The notes: a model not told the origin generated them from the letters alone. A DNA stretch of 40,166 nucleotides from an uncultured Lachnospiraceae bacterium (GCA_947246015.1 CAMXQE010000032.1:1-40166); one strand, 5' to 3'. Shown: positions 15,791-24,982, counted from the first letter of the stretch. Made by a program: numbers and translations.

Positions 15791-17308
15791 ATGAAAAAAA
15801 TAACGGGGATACTTTTTGCGGCTGCTGCAGGACTTATCATGTTTCTTGGTTTTCAGTGCCGGAGCTATATCCTGCAGAACAGGCAGTTGCAGGAGGAACT
15901 GGCGGATAAGGACAGATTGATAAAAGCCTGTGTGGAAGAGATGCGGCAGAAGCAGGAAGCTGCGGAACTGGCACAGGCCCGGCTGACAGAGATTTTGGAT
16001 GCAGCGGAATATGAAACAGAGACCGGATTTGTGAAAAAAGGCGGTTTTTATTTGATTGATTCCGGCCGCCAGTTATCGAAGTTAGCCGAAATGGTAAGGG
16101 AAGGTGAAGAAATTGAGCAGGGGGTGGATGCAGCGGAGGCTTCTTACCGGCTGCGGGACAGTTTGGAAATGCAGGACTGGTTTTCCATCGGCACACAGCA
16201 GAGGCCGTTTAACGGAACCTTTGACGGGGACGGACATTATATAAAAGGAAAATTTGTCCCTGACGGGGGAGAGACGGAAGGTTTGATTCATACAGGAAGC
16301 GCAGCGCGAATAAGAAATCTGGATATCAGGAATGGGATGGATAAATCCCCGGAAGAGGAAGTCTGCATCGGTGTGGACGGGGAAGAGGAAGTCAGGGAGC
16401 TGGAACAGCATTTGGAAGCGTTTCCCGACTGCAGGGTCTGGCTGAGAGTCGAGGCGCGGGATTTGGAGATGCAGGAAACGTCAAAGATGCTGAAGGAGAG
16501 ATGGGATAGAAACGGTAAGCAGGACGGCTATTACGTCAGCCTGTTTTTCTGGCCGTTCGGAGAGGACGGAGAAGAGGAATGGAAGCCGGGAATGCCGTAT
16601 GCCATGACGCCTTTTTCCGCGCTGGCAGGTGAATCGTGGGGAAAAATCATTGAAACGGCAGTGGAACAGGAAGAGGGCTGTCTGCGTTACATGGAAATAG
16701 AACGGATTGGCGGGCTTACCTGCTGCCTGTTCGAAGTCGGCGGAATGAGCCCTTACAGCAAAGGAAACGGGGAAGGATACCATATTCTTTTAGAGGGGGA
16801 ATGGGAAGGGAAGCAGATACAGGAGCAGCACCTGTATATCCCCTATACGGAGATGGAAATGGGCAGGCTTGGCTCCGGATATGAGAATTGTGTGGAGGCG
16901 GAGGATATTGACTTCGACGGGAAAAAGGATTTGCTGATTCATGAGGGTTATTCGAGCGGCAGCGGGGGAAGCTGGAGTAATTACAGGGCTGTTGTCTGGA
17001 GGGAGGAAACAGGTGAGTTTGAATATTATCCGTCCTTTCCGGAGCAGCTGGTTTGCCTGGAATTTGACAGACAGAGGGTAGTAACGCATGGGAGTATGGG
17101 GGTAGGATATGAACATGTGACAGAACTCGGAGTCGTGGACGGGGAATATGTATGTACGCGGGAACTGGAGCTGGTATACAGTGAAAAAAATGCGGCATGG
17201 AGTTTATCTTATTATGAAATGGGAAAACTGGTGAAAATGCAGGAGGTATCAGGTTCAGATGAAGCGGGGAGCCTGTATCCCGACCTGGATTACTGGATAA
17301 AAGGTTAG
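15791..17308 (+). CDS. Membrane-anchored protein of unknown function
   Basis: A 505-residue protein not assigned to a named family. Residues 4-22 form a single membrane anchor without a clear cleavage site. Residues about 29-75 are a charged coiled coil. The segment GTFDGDGHYIKG (near 145) resembles the short beta-repeat motif seen in cell-surface beta-helix proteins. The second half includes AEDIDFDGKKDLLIHEGYSSGSGG (about 370-395), like the calcium-binding FG-GAP/VCBS type loops, followed by a run of beta strands. The bulk is probably outside the cell. It follows holA in the same direction after 26 nt; whether this is functional or just shared transcription is unknown. Confidence 0.7.
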   Translation: MKKITGILFAAAAGLIMFLGFQCRSYILQNRQLQEELADKDRLIKACVEEMRQKQEAAELAQARLTEILDAAEYETETGFVKKGGFYLIDSGRQLSKLAEMVREGEEIEQGVDAAEASYRLRDSLEMQDWFSIGTQQRPFNGTFDGDGHYIKGKFVPDGGETEGLIHTGSAARIRNLDIRNGMDKSPEEEVCIGVDGEEEVRELEQHLEAFPDCRVWLRVEARDLEMQETSKMLKERWDRNGKQDGYYVSLFFWPFGEDGEEEWKPGMPYAMTPFSALAGESWGKIIETAVEQEEGCLRYMEIERIGGLTCCLFEVGGMSPYSKGNGEGYHILLEGEWEGKQIQEQHLYIPYTEMEMGRLGSGYENCVEAEDIDFDGKKDLLIHEGYSSGSGGSWSNYRAVVWREETGEFEYYPSFPEQLVCLEFDRQRVVTHGSMGVGYEHVTELGVVDGEYVCTRELELVYSEKNAAWSLSYYEMGKLVKMQEVSGSDEAGSLYPDLDYWIKG

Positions 17309-17351
17309 AAAAGTAAAGTCCGGCGCCGGGAGACTGGTGACGGAACCGGAA

Positions 17352-17472
17352 GTCAAAGACCCCGCCGCAAGCAGCGGGGCATCAAATTTGCAACGCCCCA
17401 AGGGGCGGGGTATTTGACCCTCGCGGCAGTCGCCAAATGCCTGCAAGCAGTCACTTGGCTCGTTGCTCGCGG
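17352..17472. repeat. GC-rich nested palindrome element before yqeY
   Basis: GTCAAAGACCCCGCC (17352-17366) pairs with GGCGGGGTATTTGAC (17404-17418) with one or two mismatches. Inside are CCCCGC/GCGGGG and CGCCCC/GGGGCG hairpins. A second imperfect palindrome runs to about 17472 (CCCTCGCGG ... CTCGCGGG). It looks like a dispersed intergenic repeat. The CGCCCC-AA-GGGGCG hairpin could also weakly terminate the upstream transcript. Confidence 0.5.
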
Positions 17473-17507
17473 GAATAAAGAGAGGAAAAGAAAGAGAGGA
17501 AAAGAAA

Positions 17508-17957
17508 ATGAGTAAAATTGATGAAATCCGTGCAGAGATGGTAACGGCTATGAAAAATAAGGATAAGGAGAGAAAAGATACGTTGTCCATGCTGCTTGCA
17601 GCCCTGAAAAATAAGGCAATCGATAAAAGGGAAGACCTGACCGAAGCAGAGGAATACGAAGTAATCAAAAAAGAAATCAAGCAGACAAAGGAAACCATGG
17701 AACTTGCGCCGGAAGACAGAACAGATATTAAGGAACAATGTCAGAAACGTCTGGCCGTATTGCAGGAGTTTGCACCGGAAGAGATGAGCGGGGATGCGAT
17801 ACGGGACGTGATAAAAGAAGTGCTTGCCGCTTTGGGAATAGAGAATCCTTCTGCGAAAGATAAGGGGAAGGTAATGAAAGAGCTGATGCCGAAGGTCAGG
17901 GGGAAAGCAGACGGCGCTTTGGTGAATAAAATTGTGGGAGAAATGCTTCAATCGTGA
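17508..17957 (+). CDS. yqeY: GatB/YqeY domain protein
   Basis: A 149-residue helical protein of the YqeY family, related to the tail domain of the GatB amidotransferase subunit; its exact role is unsettled. MSKIDEIRAEMVTAMKNKDKERKDTLSMLLAALKNK matches the conserved start, and the C-terminal SAKDKGKVMKELMPKVRGKADGALVNKIVGE is the hallmark segment. GAGGAAAAGAAA precedes the ATG at 17508. The frame is open to 17463, but that would run into the palindrome element. It is followed by a DUF1653 gene after about 50 nt. Confidence 0.9.
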   Translation: MSKIDEIRAEMVTAMKNKDKERKDTLSMLLAALKNKAIDKREDLTEAEEYEVIKKEIKQTKETMELAPEDRTDIKEQCQKRLAVLQEFAPEEMSGDAIRDVIKEVLAALGIENPSAKDKGKVMKELMPKVRGKADGALVNKIVGEMLQS

Positions 17958-18007
17958 GAAAGCGGCAATGATAAGAAGATAAGAAGAAACAGGAATGGAG
18001 GATGATT

Positions 18008-18652
18008 ATGCAGCATACGCCCAGACCACAGGAAATATACAGACATTTCAAAGGAAACCTGTATCAGGTTCTGACACTCGCCGAACATTCGGAGACAGGC
18101 GAACAGCTTGTGATATATCAGGCGATGTATGGGGAATTCCGGACCTATGCCCGCCCTCTTGCCATGTTCATGGAGAAAGTGGACCGGATGAAATACCCTG
18201 ATGCAAAACAGGAATACCGCTTTGAACCAGTGGATAAGAAGCAGGAGCAGGCAGACAGAACCGAAACGGCAAATCCCGATGAAAATTTTGATGAAACGAT
18301 AGAGGAAACGAAGGAAGAAGCAAAAACAGAAGAAGCAAAAACAGAAGAAGCAGAGGAAACAAAAGAAGAACACACTGTCATCAGCAGGGAAGAATACAGC
18401 GAAAGCATAGCAAAAGAAGCCGAAGAGCTGAATATGGACCCTATGGTATTGGAATTTTTGGATGCATCCACCTATGAAGAGCGGCTGAACATTCTTGCGG
18501 GGCTGCATTACCGGATAACGGATGATATGATTAATGTTATGGCGATGGCAACGGATATCGAAGTGAAGCCGGGCGATGTGGAGGAACGCTATGCGGAACT
18601 GCGCAACTGCCTGCATACTTTGGAAAAATTCGAATGCAACCGGCTACGGTAG
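18008..18652 (+). CDS. DUF1653 domain protein with acidic linker
   Basis: A 214-residue protein. The N-terminal domain (residues 3-65, RPQEIYRHFKGNLYQVLTLAEHSETGEQLVIYQAMYG in pieces) is DUF1653, a small beta domain of unknown function. Residues about 75-120 are a Glu/Lys/Thr repeat linker (EEAKTEEAKTEEAEETKEE in part). A helical C-terminal domain (about 125-214) contains FLDASTYEERLNILAGLHYRI. GGAGG (17997-18001) is 6 nt before the ATG at 18008 and touches the ATG at 18002, so 18008 is chosen. It lies in the run between yqeY and the SfsA-MutY fusion, whose start is 34 nt downstream. Confidence 0.8.
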   Translation: MQHTPRPQEIYRHFKGNLYQVLTLAEHSETGEQLVIYQAMYGEFRTYARPLAMFMEKVDRMKYPDAKQEYRFEPVDKKQEQADRTETANPDENFDETIEETKEEAKTEEAKTEEAEETKEEHTVISREEYSESIAKEAEELNMDPMVLEFLDASTYEERLNILAGLHYRITDDMINVMAMATDIEVKPGDVEERYAELRNCLHTLEKFECNRLR

Positions 18653-18685
18653 ATTTTGGAAAGGAAGAGAAAGCACAGGAACAGC

Positions 18686-20479
18686 ATGAAGTACAATCAT
18701 ATCACAGAGGGCAGATTTATAAACAGGCCGAACCGTTTTACCGCATACGTTGATATCGGCGGAAAAACAGAAAAAGTACATGTGAAGAATACCGGAAGGT
18801 GTCAGGAACTGCTAACGGAACAGGCGGCCGTTTTTTTGGAGAAGAGCGGCAATAAGGAACGTTCTACCGCATATGATTTGGTAGCGGTAAAAAAAGGGGA
18901 GCGTGTCATAAACATGGATTCCAATGCCCCGAATAAAGCGGTGGGAGAGTGGCTGCTTACGAAAGAGCTGTTTCCATCGCTGAAGACTGTGGCAGCGGAG
19001 AAGACATACAGGCATTCACGTTTTGACTTTTATGTGGAAACGGAGGAGGAAAAAATCTTTCTTGAGGTAAAGGGCGTGACGCTGGAAAAGGAAAACGCCG
19101 CTTATTTTCCCGATGCCCCGTCGGAACGGGCTGTTAAGCACGTAGAGGAACTGATAGAGGCGAAGCGGGAAGGTTACGGGGCGTATATTGTCTTTGTAAT
19201 CCAAATGGAAGGGATTGATTTCTTTTCTCCCAACAGGGAGACACAGCCGGCCTTTGCGCAGGCATTGGAACGGGCGCGGCAGGCGGGGGTGAAGATTCTT
19301 GCCTATGACTGCCGTGTCATGCCGGACGGGATGGAAATAAGGAATCCGGTAGCGGTCAGGCTGACAGAGGAGGAATATGCGGAAACAGGCGGGACAGTGC
19401 CGCAGCCGCTGACAGGGCGGATTGTGGAGCCGCTGCTGGCATGGTATGACAGGGGCAGGCGTGTCCTTCCATGGAGGGAAAAACCGGAACCCTATTATGT
19501 GTGGCTGTCGGAGATTATGCTGCAGCAGACGCGGGTGGAAGCCGTGAAGCCTTATTTTGACCGGTTTATACAGAATGTGCCGGATATCGGGACACTGGCG
19601 GGACTGGAAGAGGAAAAGCTGGTGAAGCTGTGGGAAGGGCTGGGCTATTATAACCGCGTCCGCAATCTGCAGAAGGCGGCACGGATTATTATGGAGGAAT
19701 ACGGGGGCAGAATGCCTTCGGAATACGGACAGCTGACCGGACTGCCAGGAATCGGGAGTTATACGGCGGGGGCCATAGCTTCCATTGCATACGGGCAGGC
19801 GGTTCCTGCAGTGGACGGCAATGTGCTGCGGGTGCTGGCCAGGCTGCGCATGGATGATGCGGATATACTGGCGCAGAAGACAAAGAAACGGGTAGAGACG
19901 GAGCTGTCGGCCGTCATACCGGCGGACAGGGCAGGCGATTTTAACCAGGCGCTGATGGAGCTGGGTGCAACGGTCTGTCTGCCGGGCGGGGAGCCGAAAT
20001 GCGGGGAATGCCCGTGGGAGACCTTCTGTCAGGCGCATCAGTCGGGGCGGTGGCAGGAATTTCCGAAGAAGAAGTCAAAAAAAGCGAGAACCATAGAGGA
20101 AAAAACCGTATTAATCATCAGGGATGAGGAGAGGGCTGCATTTTATAAGCGGCCGGAAAAGGGTCTGCTGGCAGGGATGTACGGCTTTCCGATGCTGGAG
20201 GGATTCCGGACGGAGGAAGAGGTACTGGAATATTTAAAAGAAATCGGGCTGAAAGTCATCCGGATTCGTCCCATAGGGGAGGCAAAGCATATTTTTTCCC
20301 ATAAGGAGTGGCATATGAAAGGGTATGCAGTGCGTGTGGATGAGTTGGAACGGACAGAAGCAGGCGGGTCTGCGGAAGGCTGGATTTTTGCGGACAGAGA
20401 AGAAGCAAGGGAAAAATATCCGATTCCGTCGGCCTATGCTGCCTATGCGGAATATCTGGATATCCGGCTGGGAATATAG
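18686..20479 (+). CDS. sfsA-mutY: SfsA nuclease - MutY adenine glycosylase fusion
   Basis: A 597-residue fusion of two families normally encoded apart. Residues 1-225 are SfsA-like (HITEGRFINRPNRF, VHVKNTGRCQELL, nuclease-type FLEVKGVTLE). Residues about 240-597 are MutY, which removes adenine mispaired with 8-oxoguanine: LPWREKP, catalytic Glu in SEIMLQQTRVEAV (near 274), helix-hairpin-helix LTGLPGIGSYTAGAI, catalytic Asp in VDGNVLRVLAR (near 376), and the iron-sulfur Cys set C-X7-C-X2-C-X5-C (near 429-447). A NUDIX-like 8-oxoG reader follows, with FSHKEWHMKGY. No stop or frame change separates the halves. A TTG start at 18656 is possible; ATG 18686 matches the SfsA start and has AGGA 5 nt upstream. 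Confidence 0.9.
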   Translation: MKYNHITEGRFINRPNRFTAYVDIGGKTEKVHVKNTGRCQELLTEQAAVFLEKSGNKERSTAYDLVAVKKGERVINMDSNAPNKAVGEWLLTKELFPSLKTVAAEKTYRHSRFDFYVETEEEKIFLEVKGVTLEKENAAYFPDAPSERAVKHVEELIEAKREGYGAYIVFVIQMEGIDFFSPNRETQPAFAQALERARQAGVKILAYDCRVMPDGMEIRNPVAVRLTEEEYAETGGTVPQPLTGRIVEPLLAWYDRGRRVLPWREKPEPYYVWLSEIMLQQTRVEAVKPYFDRFIQNVPDIGTLAGLEEEKLVKLWEGLGYYNRVRNLQKAARIIMEEYGGRMPSEYGQLTGLPGIGSYTAGAIASIAYGQAVPAVDGNVLRVLARLRMDDADILAQKTKKRVETELSAVIPADRAGDFNQALMELGATVCLPGGEPKCGECPWETFCQAHQSGRWQEFPKKKSKKARTIEEKTVLIIRDEERAAFYKRPEKGLLAGMYGFPMLEGFRTEEEVLEYLKEIGLKVIRIRPIGEAKHIFSHKEWHMKGYAVRVDELERTEAGGSAEGWIFADREEAREKYPIPSAYAAYAEYLDIRLGI

Positions 20480-20521
20480 AGCCATGAAACAGGGTGGTTC
20501 CGGGGAGGAGAAAGGAAAGAA

Positions 20522-21547
20522 ATGAAATTACTGACGTTTACGGTACCGTGTTACAATTCGCAGGGGTATATGGCAAAGTGTGTGGATTCCCTGCTGGTTG
20601 GCGGAGAGGATGTGGAAATCATTATAGTGGATGACGGCTCTGCGGACGATACCGCTTCGATAGCGGATGAATATGCCAGGAGGTATCCGTCCATTGTGAA
20701 GGTGATACACAAGGAAAACGGAGGGCATGGTTCCGCAGTCAATGCGGGACTGGAACATGCGTCCGGACTGTTCTTTAAAGTCGTGGACAGCGACGACTGG
20801 GTAAAGGAGGCCGATTACAGGCAGATACTTGCCGCTCTGCGGGAACTGGCAGGAGGGGAAACCGCGCTGGATATGCTTATCAGCAATTTTGTTTATGAAA
20901 AAGAAGGGGAGAAAAAGAATAAAGTCATGCGTTACCGTCATGCGCTTCCCCAAAACGAGATTTTCACATGGAATGAAGTGCGGCATTTCCACAAAGGGCA
21001 GTATATCCTGATGCATTCTGTCATTTTCCGGACGAAGCTCTTGAAGGACTGCGGGCTGGTGCTGCCGGAACATACTTTTTATGTGGATAACCTGTTTGTA
21101 TTCGAACCTCTTCCTTTTGTGAAAAGCATGTATTACATGGATGTGAATTTTTACCGTTATTATATCGGGCGTGAAGGACAGTCGGTGAATGAAACGGTTA
21201 TGATATCAAGGATTGACCAGCAGATTACGGTCAATAAGAGAATGGTTGACTATTTGGTAGAAAATAAGGAGCGGATGAAAAACAGCCGGAAGATGCGGAT
21301 TTATATGACCAATTATCTGGAAATCATCACTACGGTTTCTTCCATTCTGCTGATACGTGGAGGAACGGAAGAACATTTGGAGAAAAAGAAAGAGCTTTGG
21401 AATTATATTAAACAGAAAGACCGGCTGCTGTACGGCAGGCTCCGGTACGGTATCCTCGGCAATTCCATGAATCTTCCCGGAAAAGGAGGACGGAAGATTT
21501 CGGTGGAAGGATATAAAATCTGCCGGCGTTTTTTTAAATTCAATTAA
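20522..21547 (+). CDS. Family 2 glycosyltransferase
   Basis: A 341-residue cytoplasmic GT-A enzyme. The start LLTFTVPCYNSQGYMAKCVDSLL, the nucleotide-sugar motif IIIVDDGSADDT (about 35-46), NGGHGSAVNAGLEHASG and the metal-binding VDSDDW (near 90) are all present. The C-terminal part lacks membrane segments and has YRYYIGREGQSVNE, common in wall- or capsule-modifying transferases. Sugar and acceptor are unknown. It lies 42 nt after mutY with GGAGGAGAAAGG before the ATG, and ends at a shared terminator with the convergent PAP2 gene. Confidence 0.88.
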   Translation: MKLLTFTVPCYNSQGYMAKCVDSLLVGGEDVEIIIVDDGSADDTASIADEYARRYPSIVKVIHKENGGHGSAVNAGLEHASGLFFKVVDSDDWVKEADYRQILAALRELAGGETALDMLISNFVYEKEGEKKNKVMRYRHALPQNEIFTWNEVRHFHKGQYILMHSVIFRTKLLKDCGLVLPEHTFYVDNLFVFEPLPFVKSMYYMDVNFYRYYIGREGQSVNETVMISRIDQQITVNKRMVDYLVENKERMKNSRKMRIYMTNYLEIITTVSSILLIRGGTEEHLEKKKELWNYIKQKDRLLYGRLRYGILGNSMNLPGKGGRKISVEGYKICRRFFKFN

Positions 21548-21569
21548 TTCAATTCATTCAATTAAAAAT

Positions 21570-21608
21570 GCTTTCCCAGACCGGACATCCGAATCTGGGA
21601 AAGCGTTT
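21570..21608. terminator. Bidirectional terminator between GT2 and PAP2 genes
   Basis: GCTTTCCCAGA (21570-21580) pairs perfectly with TCTGGGAAAGC (21594-21604). TTTT follows on the plus strand and ATTTTTAATT on the minus strand. Just upstream, AATTCAATT-type units repeat at 21538-21563. Confidence 0.85.
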
Positions 21609-21612
21609 TCTT

Positions 21613-22323
21613 TCAATTGACCTGCGGTGTCGCTTTTTTGCGTGTGCGCATATGTGCACGGTATGCTTCCAGAATATCATATTTGTAGGTGATGCCGTAC
21701 ATGACGGCTGCCATGATAAAGGCAGTTACCACATCAAATACAGAATGCTGTTTGATGAACATAGTGGACAGGATAATGGAAACGCTTAAAATAAGCGAGC
21801 CGGTTTTTACCCACCGGATTTCCGAAAGCCGCCGGTTGCGGACAATGGCGAAATGTGCGCCCAGTGAATTATATACGTGGATGCTGGGCCACAGATTGGT
21901 GGGAGTATCCGTACGGTATAAGTGGGATACAAGCTGCGTGAAGATGTTGTCCCTCGGCATGACGGACGGGCGCAGATGGTGTCCGTTCGGAAACAGTGTG
22001 GATATTACGAGGAAAACCGTCATTCCGGTGAAGAGGAAGACACATGCCCTGTAATAGTCATCCTTATCCTTAAAAAAGAGCCATAAGACCACAAGGGATA
22101 CATAGGCAAACCAAAGGAAGTACGGAATCACAAACAATTCGCAGAAAGGGATGTAATCATCCAAAGTCACATGTATTACAGCATAACGGTCTGTTATGTT
22201 TTCTTCCAGCCATAAGAACCATATCATGTAAATGATGCCGTAAATCAGAAGCGGAACGGCGTGCTTATATTTTTCATACAGCAGATGGAACTGCAATGTT
22301 TTATGGGTTGTTTTCATCTTCAT
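21613..22323 (-). CDS. PAP2-superfamily membrane phosphatase
   Basis: A polytopic membrane protein of 236 residues with about six hydrophobic segments (for example PLLIYGIIYMIWFLWL and VFLFTGMTVFLVIS). Motifs of the PAP2 phosphatase family are present: NLWPSIHVYNSLGAH (catalytic-site PSxH) and KQHSVFDVVTA (second His). An early K-x6-RP motif is less clear, HLRPSV being the nearest. Three in-frame ATGs lie within 12 nt (22329, 22323, 22317). The second has AGAAAGG 7 nt upstream and is chosen. It is co-oriented with the lipid kinase gene 19 nt upstream, so the pair probably acts on phosphatidate or diacylglycerol-type lipids, one adding and the other removing phosphate. Confidence 0.8.
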   Translation of the reverse strand: MKMKTTHKTLQFHLLYEKYKHAVPLLIYGIIYMIWFLWLEENITDRYAVIHVTLDDYIPFCELFVIPYFLWFAYVSLVVLWLFFKDKDDYYRACVFLFTGMTVFLVISTLFPNGHHLRPSVMPRDNIFTQLVSHLYRTDTPTNLWPSIHVYNSLGAHFAIVRNRRLSEIRWVKTGSLILSVSIILSTMFIKQHSVFDVVTAFIMAAVMYGITYKYDILEAYRAHMRTRKKATPQVN

Positions 22324-22341
22324 CCTCATACCTTTCTAACG

Positions 22342-23319
22342 TTACATCATGAGACGGAGCTGCTGCTTCGTGCATGTAACGGTGATACAGTCCGATTTGC
22401 GGGAAACTTCCCCGTCCGTATGGACCCACAGGGGAGCGGAGGCCCGCAGTGTGACCTGTGATGCGGCATAGTGGCGGATAGACGGGAATATATAATGTTT
22501 TCCCCAAAATGCCGTAGGAAGCGCCAGCAGGATAACGGGTTTGGGAATCCTTCCTACCGCGCATAAATCCAGTATTCCGTCGGATGCATCCGCCATCGGG
22601 CAGAACTGGAAACCGCCGCCTTCGTACCTGTGAATCATAAATGCGGTGAAAAGAAAGTGGTTTAAATGAACCGGTTCTTTTGCATGGTCCAGATAGATAT
22701 CACAGGAGACCGACCTGGCGGCAATCAACTGTTTCAGGGCAATGGAAAGATAGGTAAGTTTTCCAAGCCCAAGACGGTTCAATGTATTTTTAAAGCGGGA
22801 AGCAAGCGCCTCCTGACATACGGCGGCATCAAAGCCGATGCCGCAGCTGACCGCAAAGCGTCTTACGGAAGCCGTTTCGCTTACGGAAGCCGCGGAAGAT
22901 GCGTCTTCGGTGCAGCCGTAAGTGAGTGTGCCGATGTCCATCGTGCGTACGGTTTCACCTTTTAGTATCGTCTGTAGGATAAGCGCCGGGTTCTTTGGCA
23001 GGGCTAAGTCCCTGGCAAGGTCGTTGCTGGAACCGGTGGGAATATAGCCCAGCCGGATTCTACCGAAATCGGAAATGCCCTGTAAGGCTTCGTTCATAGT
23101 GCCGTCGCCGCCCAGAATAATCAGATTAACGGGGGCGGCGTCCGCAGGCAGCCGCTCCGGTGCGGTCAGTTTCGACACGATGCGCGTTACGTGTCCCGTT
23201 CCTTTGGAAAAAATCACTTTATAAGCAATGCCGTTTTGTATGAATACCGGTTCCAGACCGGCCCATATTTTCTTTCCCCGTCCCGACTTGGAAGCGGGGT
23301 TTACGATAACATAATACAT
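22342..23319 (-). CDS. YegS/BmrU-type lipid (diacylglycerol) kinase
   Basis: A 325-residue cytoplasmic kinase of the diacylglycerol kinase catalytic-domain family. The start MYYVIVNPASKSGRGKKIW, the ATP loop ILGGDGTMNEALQG (about 70-83) and IPTGSSNDLARDLALP (about 93-109) are diagnostic. Residues about 132-155 contain a small direct repeat (SVSETASVRR) that extends a surface loop and looks like a family-specific insertion. AAGAGG lies about 7 nt before the ATG. The gene heads a two-gene minus-strand unit with the PAP2 gene. Substrate assumed to be diacylglycerol or a related lipid. Confidence 0.9.
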   Translation of the reverse strand: MYYVIVNPASKSGRGKKIWAGLEPVFIQNGIAYKVIFSKGTGHVTRIVSKLTAPERLPADAAPVNLIILGGDGTMNEALQGISDFGRIRLGYIPTGSSNDLARDLALPKNPALILQTILKGETVRTMDIGTLTYGCTEDASSAASVSETASVRRFAVSCGIGFDAAVCQEALASRFKNTLNRLGLGKLTYLSIALKQLIAARSVSCDIYLDHAKEPVHLNHFLFTAFMIHRYEGGGFQFCPMADASDGILDLCAVGRIPKPVILLALPTAFWGKHYIFPSIRHYAASQVTLRASAPLWVHTDGEVSRKSDCITVTCTKQQLRLMM

Positions 23320-23474
23320 GGCATACCTCTTTGGTAAAGATAATAAAAGGTTAATTTACATCTACTGTTAAACCATTCCTCATTGTAACAGCATTTTTTT
23401 ATGAAGTAAAGGATTCTTTTCCTATATTTTTCTTAATAATTTTTAATATATGTAATACTTATTCCTTTTTATGG

Positions 23475-23503
23475 TTTTCATTCAATTTAATTTATGATAT
23501 ACT
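23475..23503 (+). promoter_or_regulatory. Promoter of glyA
   Basis: TTTTCA, 17 bp, TATACT. A start near 23510 places the structured leader at the very 5' end of the transcript. The stretch 23320-23470 is A+T-rich and holds no gene. Confidence 0.45.
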
Positions 23504-23509
23504 TCAAAA

Positions 23510-23570
23510 TATATTTTGATTCCCGCGGGAGATATAACTATCTCTGGATATGTGACGAATGCCGCGGGGG
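23510..23570 (+). promoter_or_regulatory. Structured leader of glyA, class not recognised
   Basis: CCCGCGG (23522-23528) pairs with CCGCGGG (23562-23568). Stacked directly inside is GAGATA/TATCTC with a TAAC loop (23529-23544), leaving a 17-nt single strand UGGAUAUGUGACGAAUG. This compact GC-rich fold in A+T-rich surroundings could be a small ligand-binding leader. It does not match the glycine, THF-I or ZTP riboswitch patterns I know. TCCCGCGGGA is also itself a palindrome, so a protein operator is an alternative. Confidence 0.35.
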
Positions 23571-23630
23571 TTGGTTTAGACTTCAGATGGAAAGAAAAAA
23601 TAAGTGCGAAGAAGACGGAGGAATCGGTAT

Positions 23631-24869
23631 ATGTATTCATTTGATGAAGTGAAGAATGTGGATCCTGAAATTGCGCAGGCGATTGTGGATGAACAGAACA
23701 GACAGAACAGCCATATCGAGCTGATTGCATCGGAAAACTGGGTGAGTAAGGCGGTGATGGCAGCCATGGGCAGCCCGCTTACCAATAAGTATGCGGAAGG
23801 ATATCCGGGTAAGAGGTATTACGGCGGATGCGGCTGCGTGGATGTAGTAGAGAATCTGGCGATTGAGAGGGCGAAGGAATTGTTTGGCTGTGATTATGCC
23901 AATGTACAGCCTCATTCCGGTGCGCAGGCAAATCTTGCGGTGCAGTTTGCCATCTGTAATCCGGGCGATACCATTATGGGGATGAACCTGGACCATGGCG
24001 GCCACCTGACGCACGGAAGTCCGGTCAATATTTCCGGAAAATATTTTAAAATCGTGCCTTACGGGGTAAATGACGAAGGGTTCCTTGATTATGACAGGCT
24101 GAGGGAAATCGCACTGGAGGCAAAGCCGAAAATGATTATTGCAGGGGCTTCCGCTTATGCGAGGACGATAGATTTTAAGAAATTCAGAGAGGTAGCGGAC
24201 GAAGTAGGAGCCGTCCTCATGGTGGATATGGCGCATATCGCCGGATTGGTGGCGGCAGGGCTTCATCCCAGTCCGATGCCCTATGCGGATGTGGTTACGA
24301 CGACAACCCATAAGACGCTGCGCGGCCCCCGCGGCGGTCTGATTCTCTGCAATCAGGAAGCGGCGGATAAATATAATTTCAATAAAGCAGTTTTCCCCGG
24401 TATTCAGGGCGGTCCGCTGATGCACGTGATTGCGGCTAAGGCAGTGTGCTTTAAGGAGGCGCTGAGTGAAGAGTTCAAAACGTATCAGAAGGGCATCGTG
24501 GAGAATGCGCAGGCTCTCTGCAAGGGTCTGACGGACAGAGGGATTCAGATTGTTTCCGGCGGGACGGACAATCATCTGATGCTGGTAGATTTGACGAATT
24601 TTGATTTGACCGGAAAAGCGGTGGAGAAGCTTTTAGACGAAGCGCATATTACGGCGAATAAAAATACGATTCCTAACGACCCGAAATCACCGTTTGTTAC
24701 AAGCGGTATCAGGCTCGGAACGCCTGCGGTTACTTCCAGGGGCATGAATACGGCTGATATGGACAGGATTGCAGAGGCAATTGCACTGGTTATCAAAGGC
24801 GGTGAGGATAAGATTGCAGAGGCGCGCGCGATTGTGCAGGAACTGACAGATAAGTATCCGTTAGTATAG
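23631..24869 (+). CDS. glyA: Serine hydroxymethyltransferase
   Basis: PLP enzyme converting serine and tetrahydrofolate to glycine and methylene-tetrahydrofolate, the main source of one-carbon units. It has 412 residues, the normal size. [38 protein letters not shown] is the conserved N-terminal region. [29 protein letters not shown] and the PLP-lysine motif [14 protein letters not shown] (Lys near 227) follow. The ATG at 23631 has GGAGG 9 nt upstream. Transcribed alone from the promoter at 23475. Confidence 0.96.
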   Translation: MYSFDEVKNVDPEIAQAIVDEQNRQNSHIELIASENWVSKAVMAAMGSPLTNKYAEGYPGKRYYGGCGCVDVVENLAIERAKELFGCDYANVQPHSGAQANLAVQFAICNPGDTIMGMNLDHGGHLTHGSPVNISGKYFKIVPYGVNDEGFLDYDRLREIALEAKPKMIIAGASAYARTIDFKKFREVADEVGAVLMVDMAHIAGLVAAGLHPSPMPYADVVTTTTHKTLRGPRGGLILCNQEAADKYNFNKAVFPGIQGGPLMHVIAAKAVCFKEALSEEFKTYQKGIVENAQALCKGLTDRGIQIVSGGTDNHLMLVDLTNFDLTGKAVEKLLDEAHITANKNTIPNDPKSPFVTSGIRLGTPAVTSRGMNTADMDRIAEAIALVIKGGEDKIAEARAIVQELTDKYPLV

Positions 24870-24903
24870 TTACGGTTTTGAAATAAAATTAAGATGAACG
24901 GAG

Positions 24904-24927
24904 CAGGGAAGATTCTCTTCCTGTTTT
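24904..24927 (+). terminator. Probable glyA terminator
   Basis: CAGGGAAGA pairs with TCTTCCTG (one bulged G) and is followed by TTTT. Weak by itself. Confidence 0.5.
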
Positions 24928-24982
24928 CTGCCGGGCGTGTTGCAAAGTAACTGATTACCTTACACACTCCTGTGCATACCAA

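Noticed and set aside
23510..23630. Glycine, THF or ZTP riboswitch ahead of glyA
   Set aside because: None of the conserved core sequences of these classes is present, so only an unclassified leader is listed.
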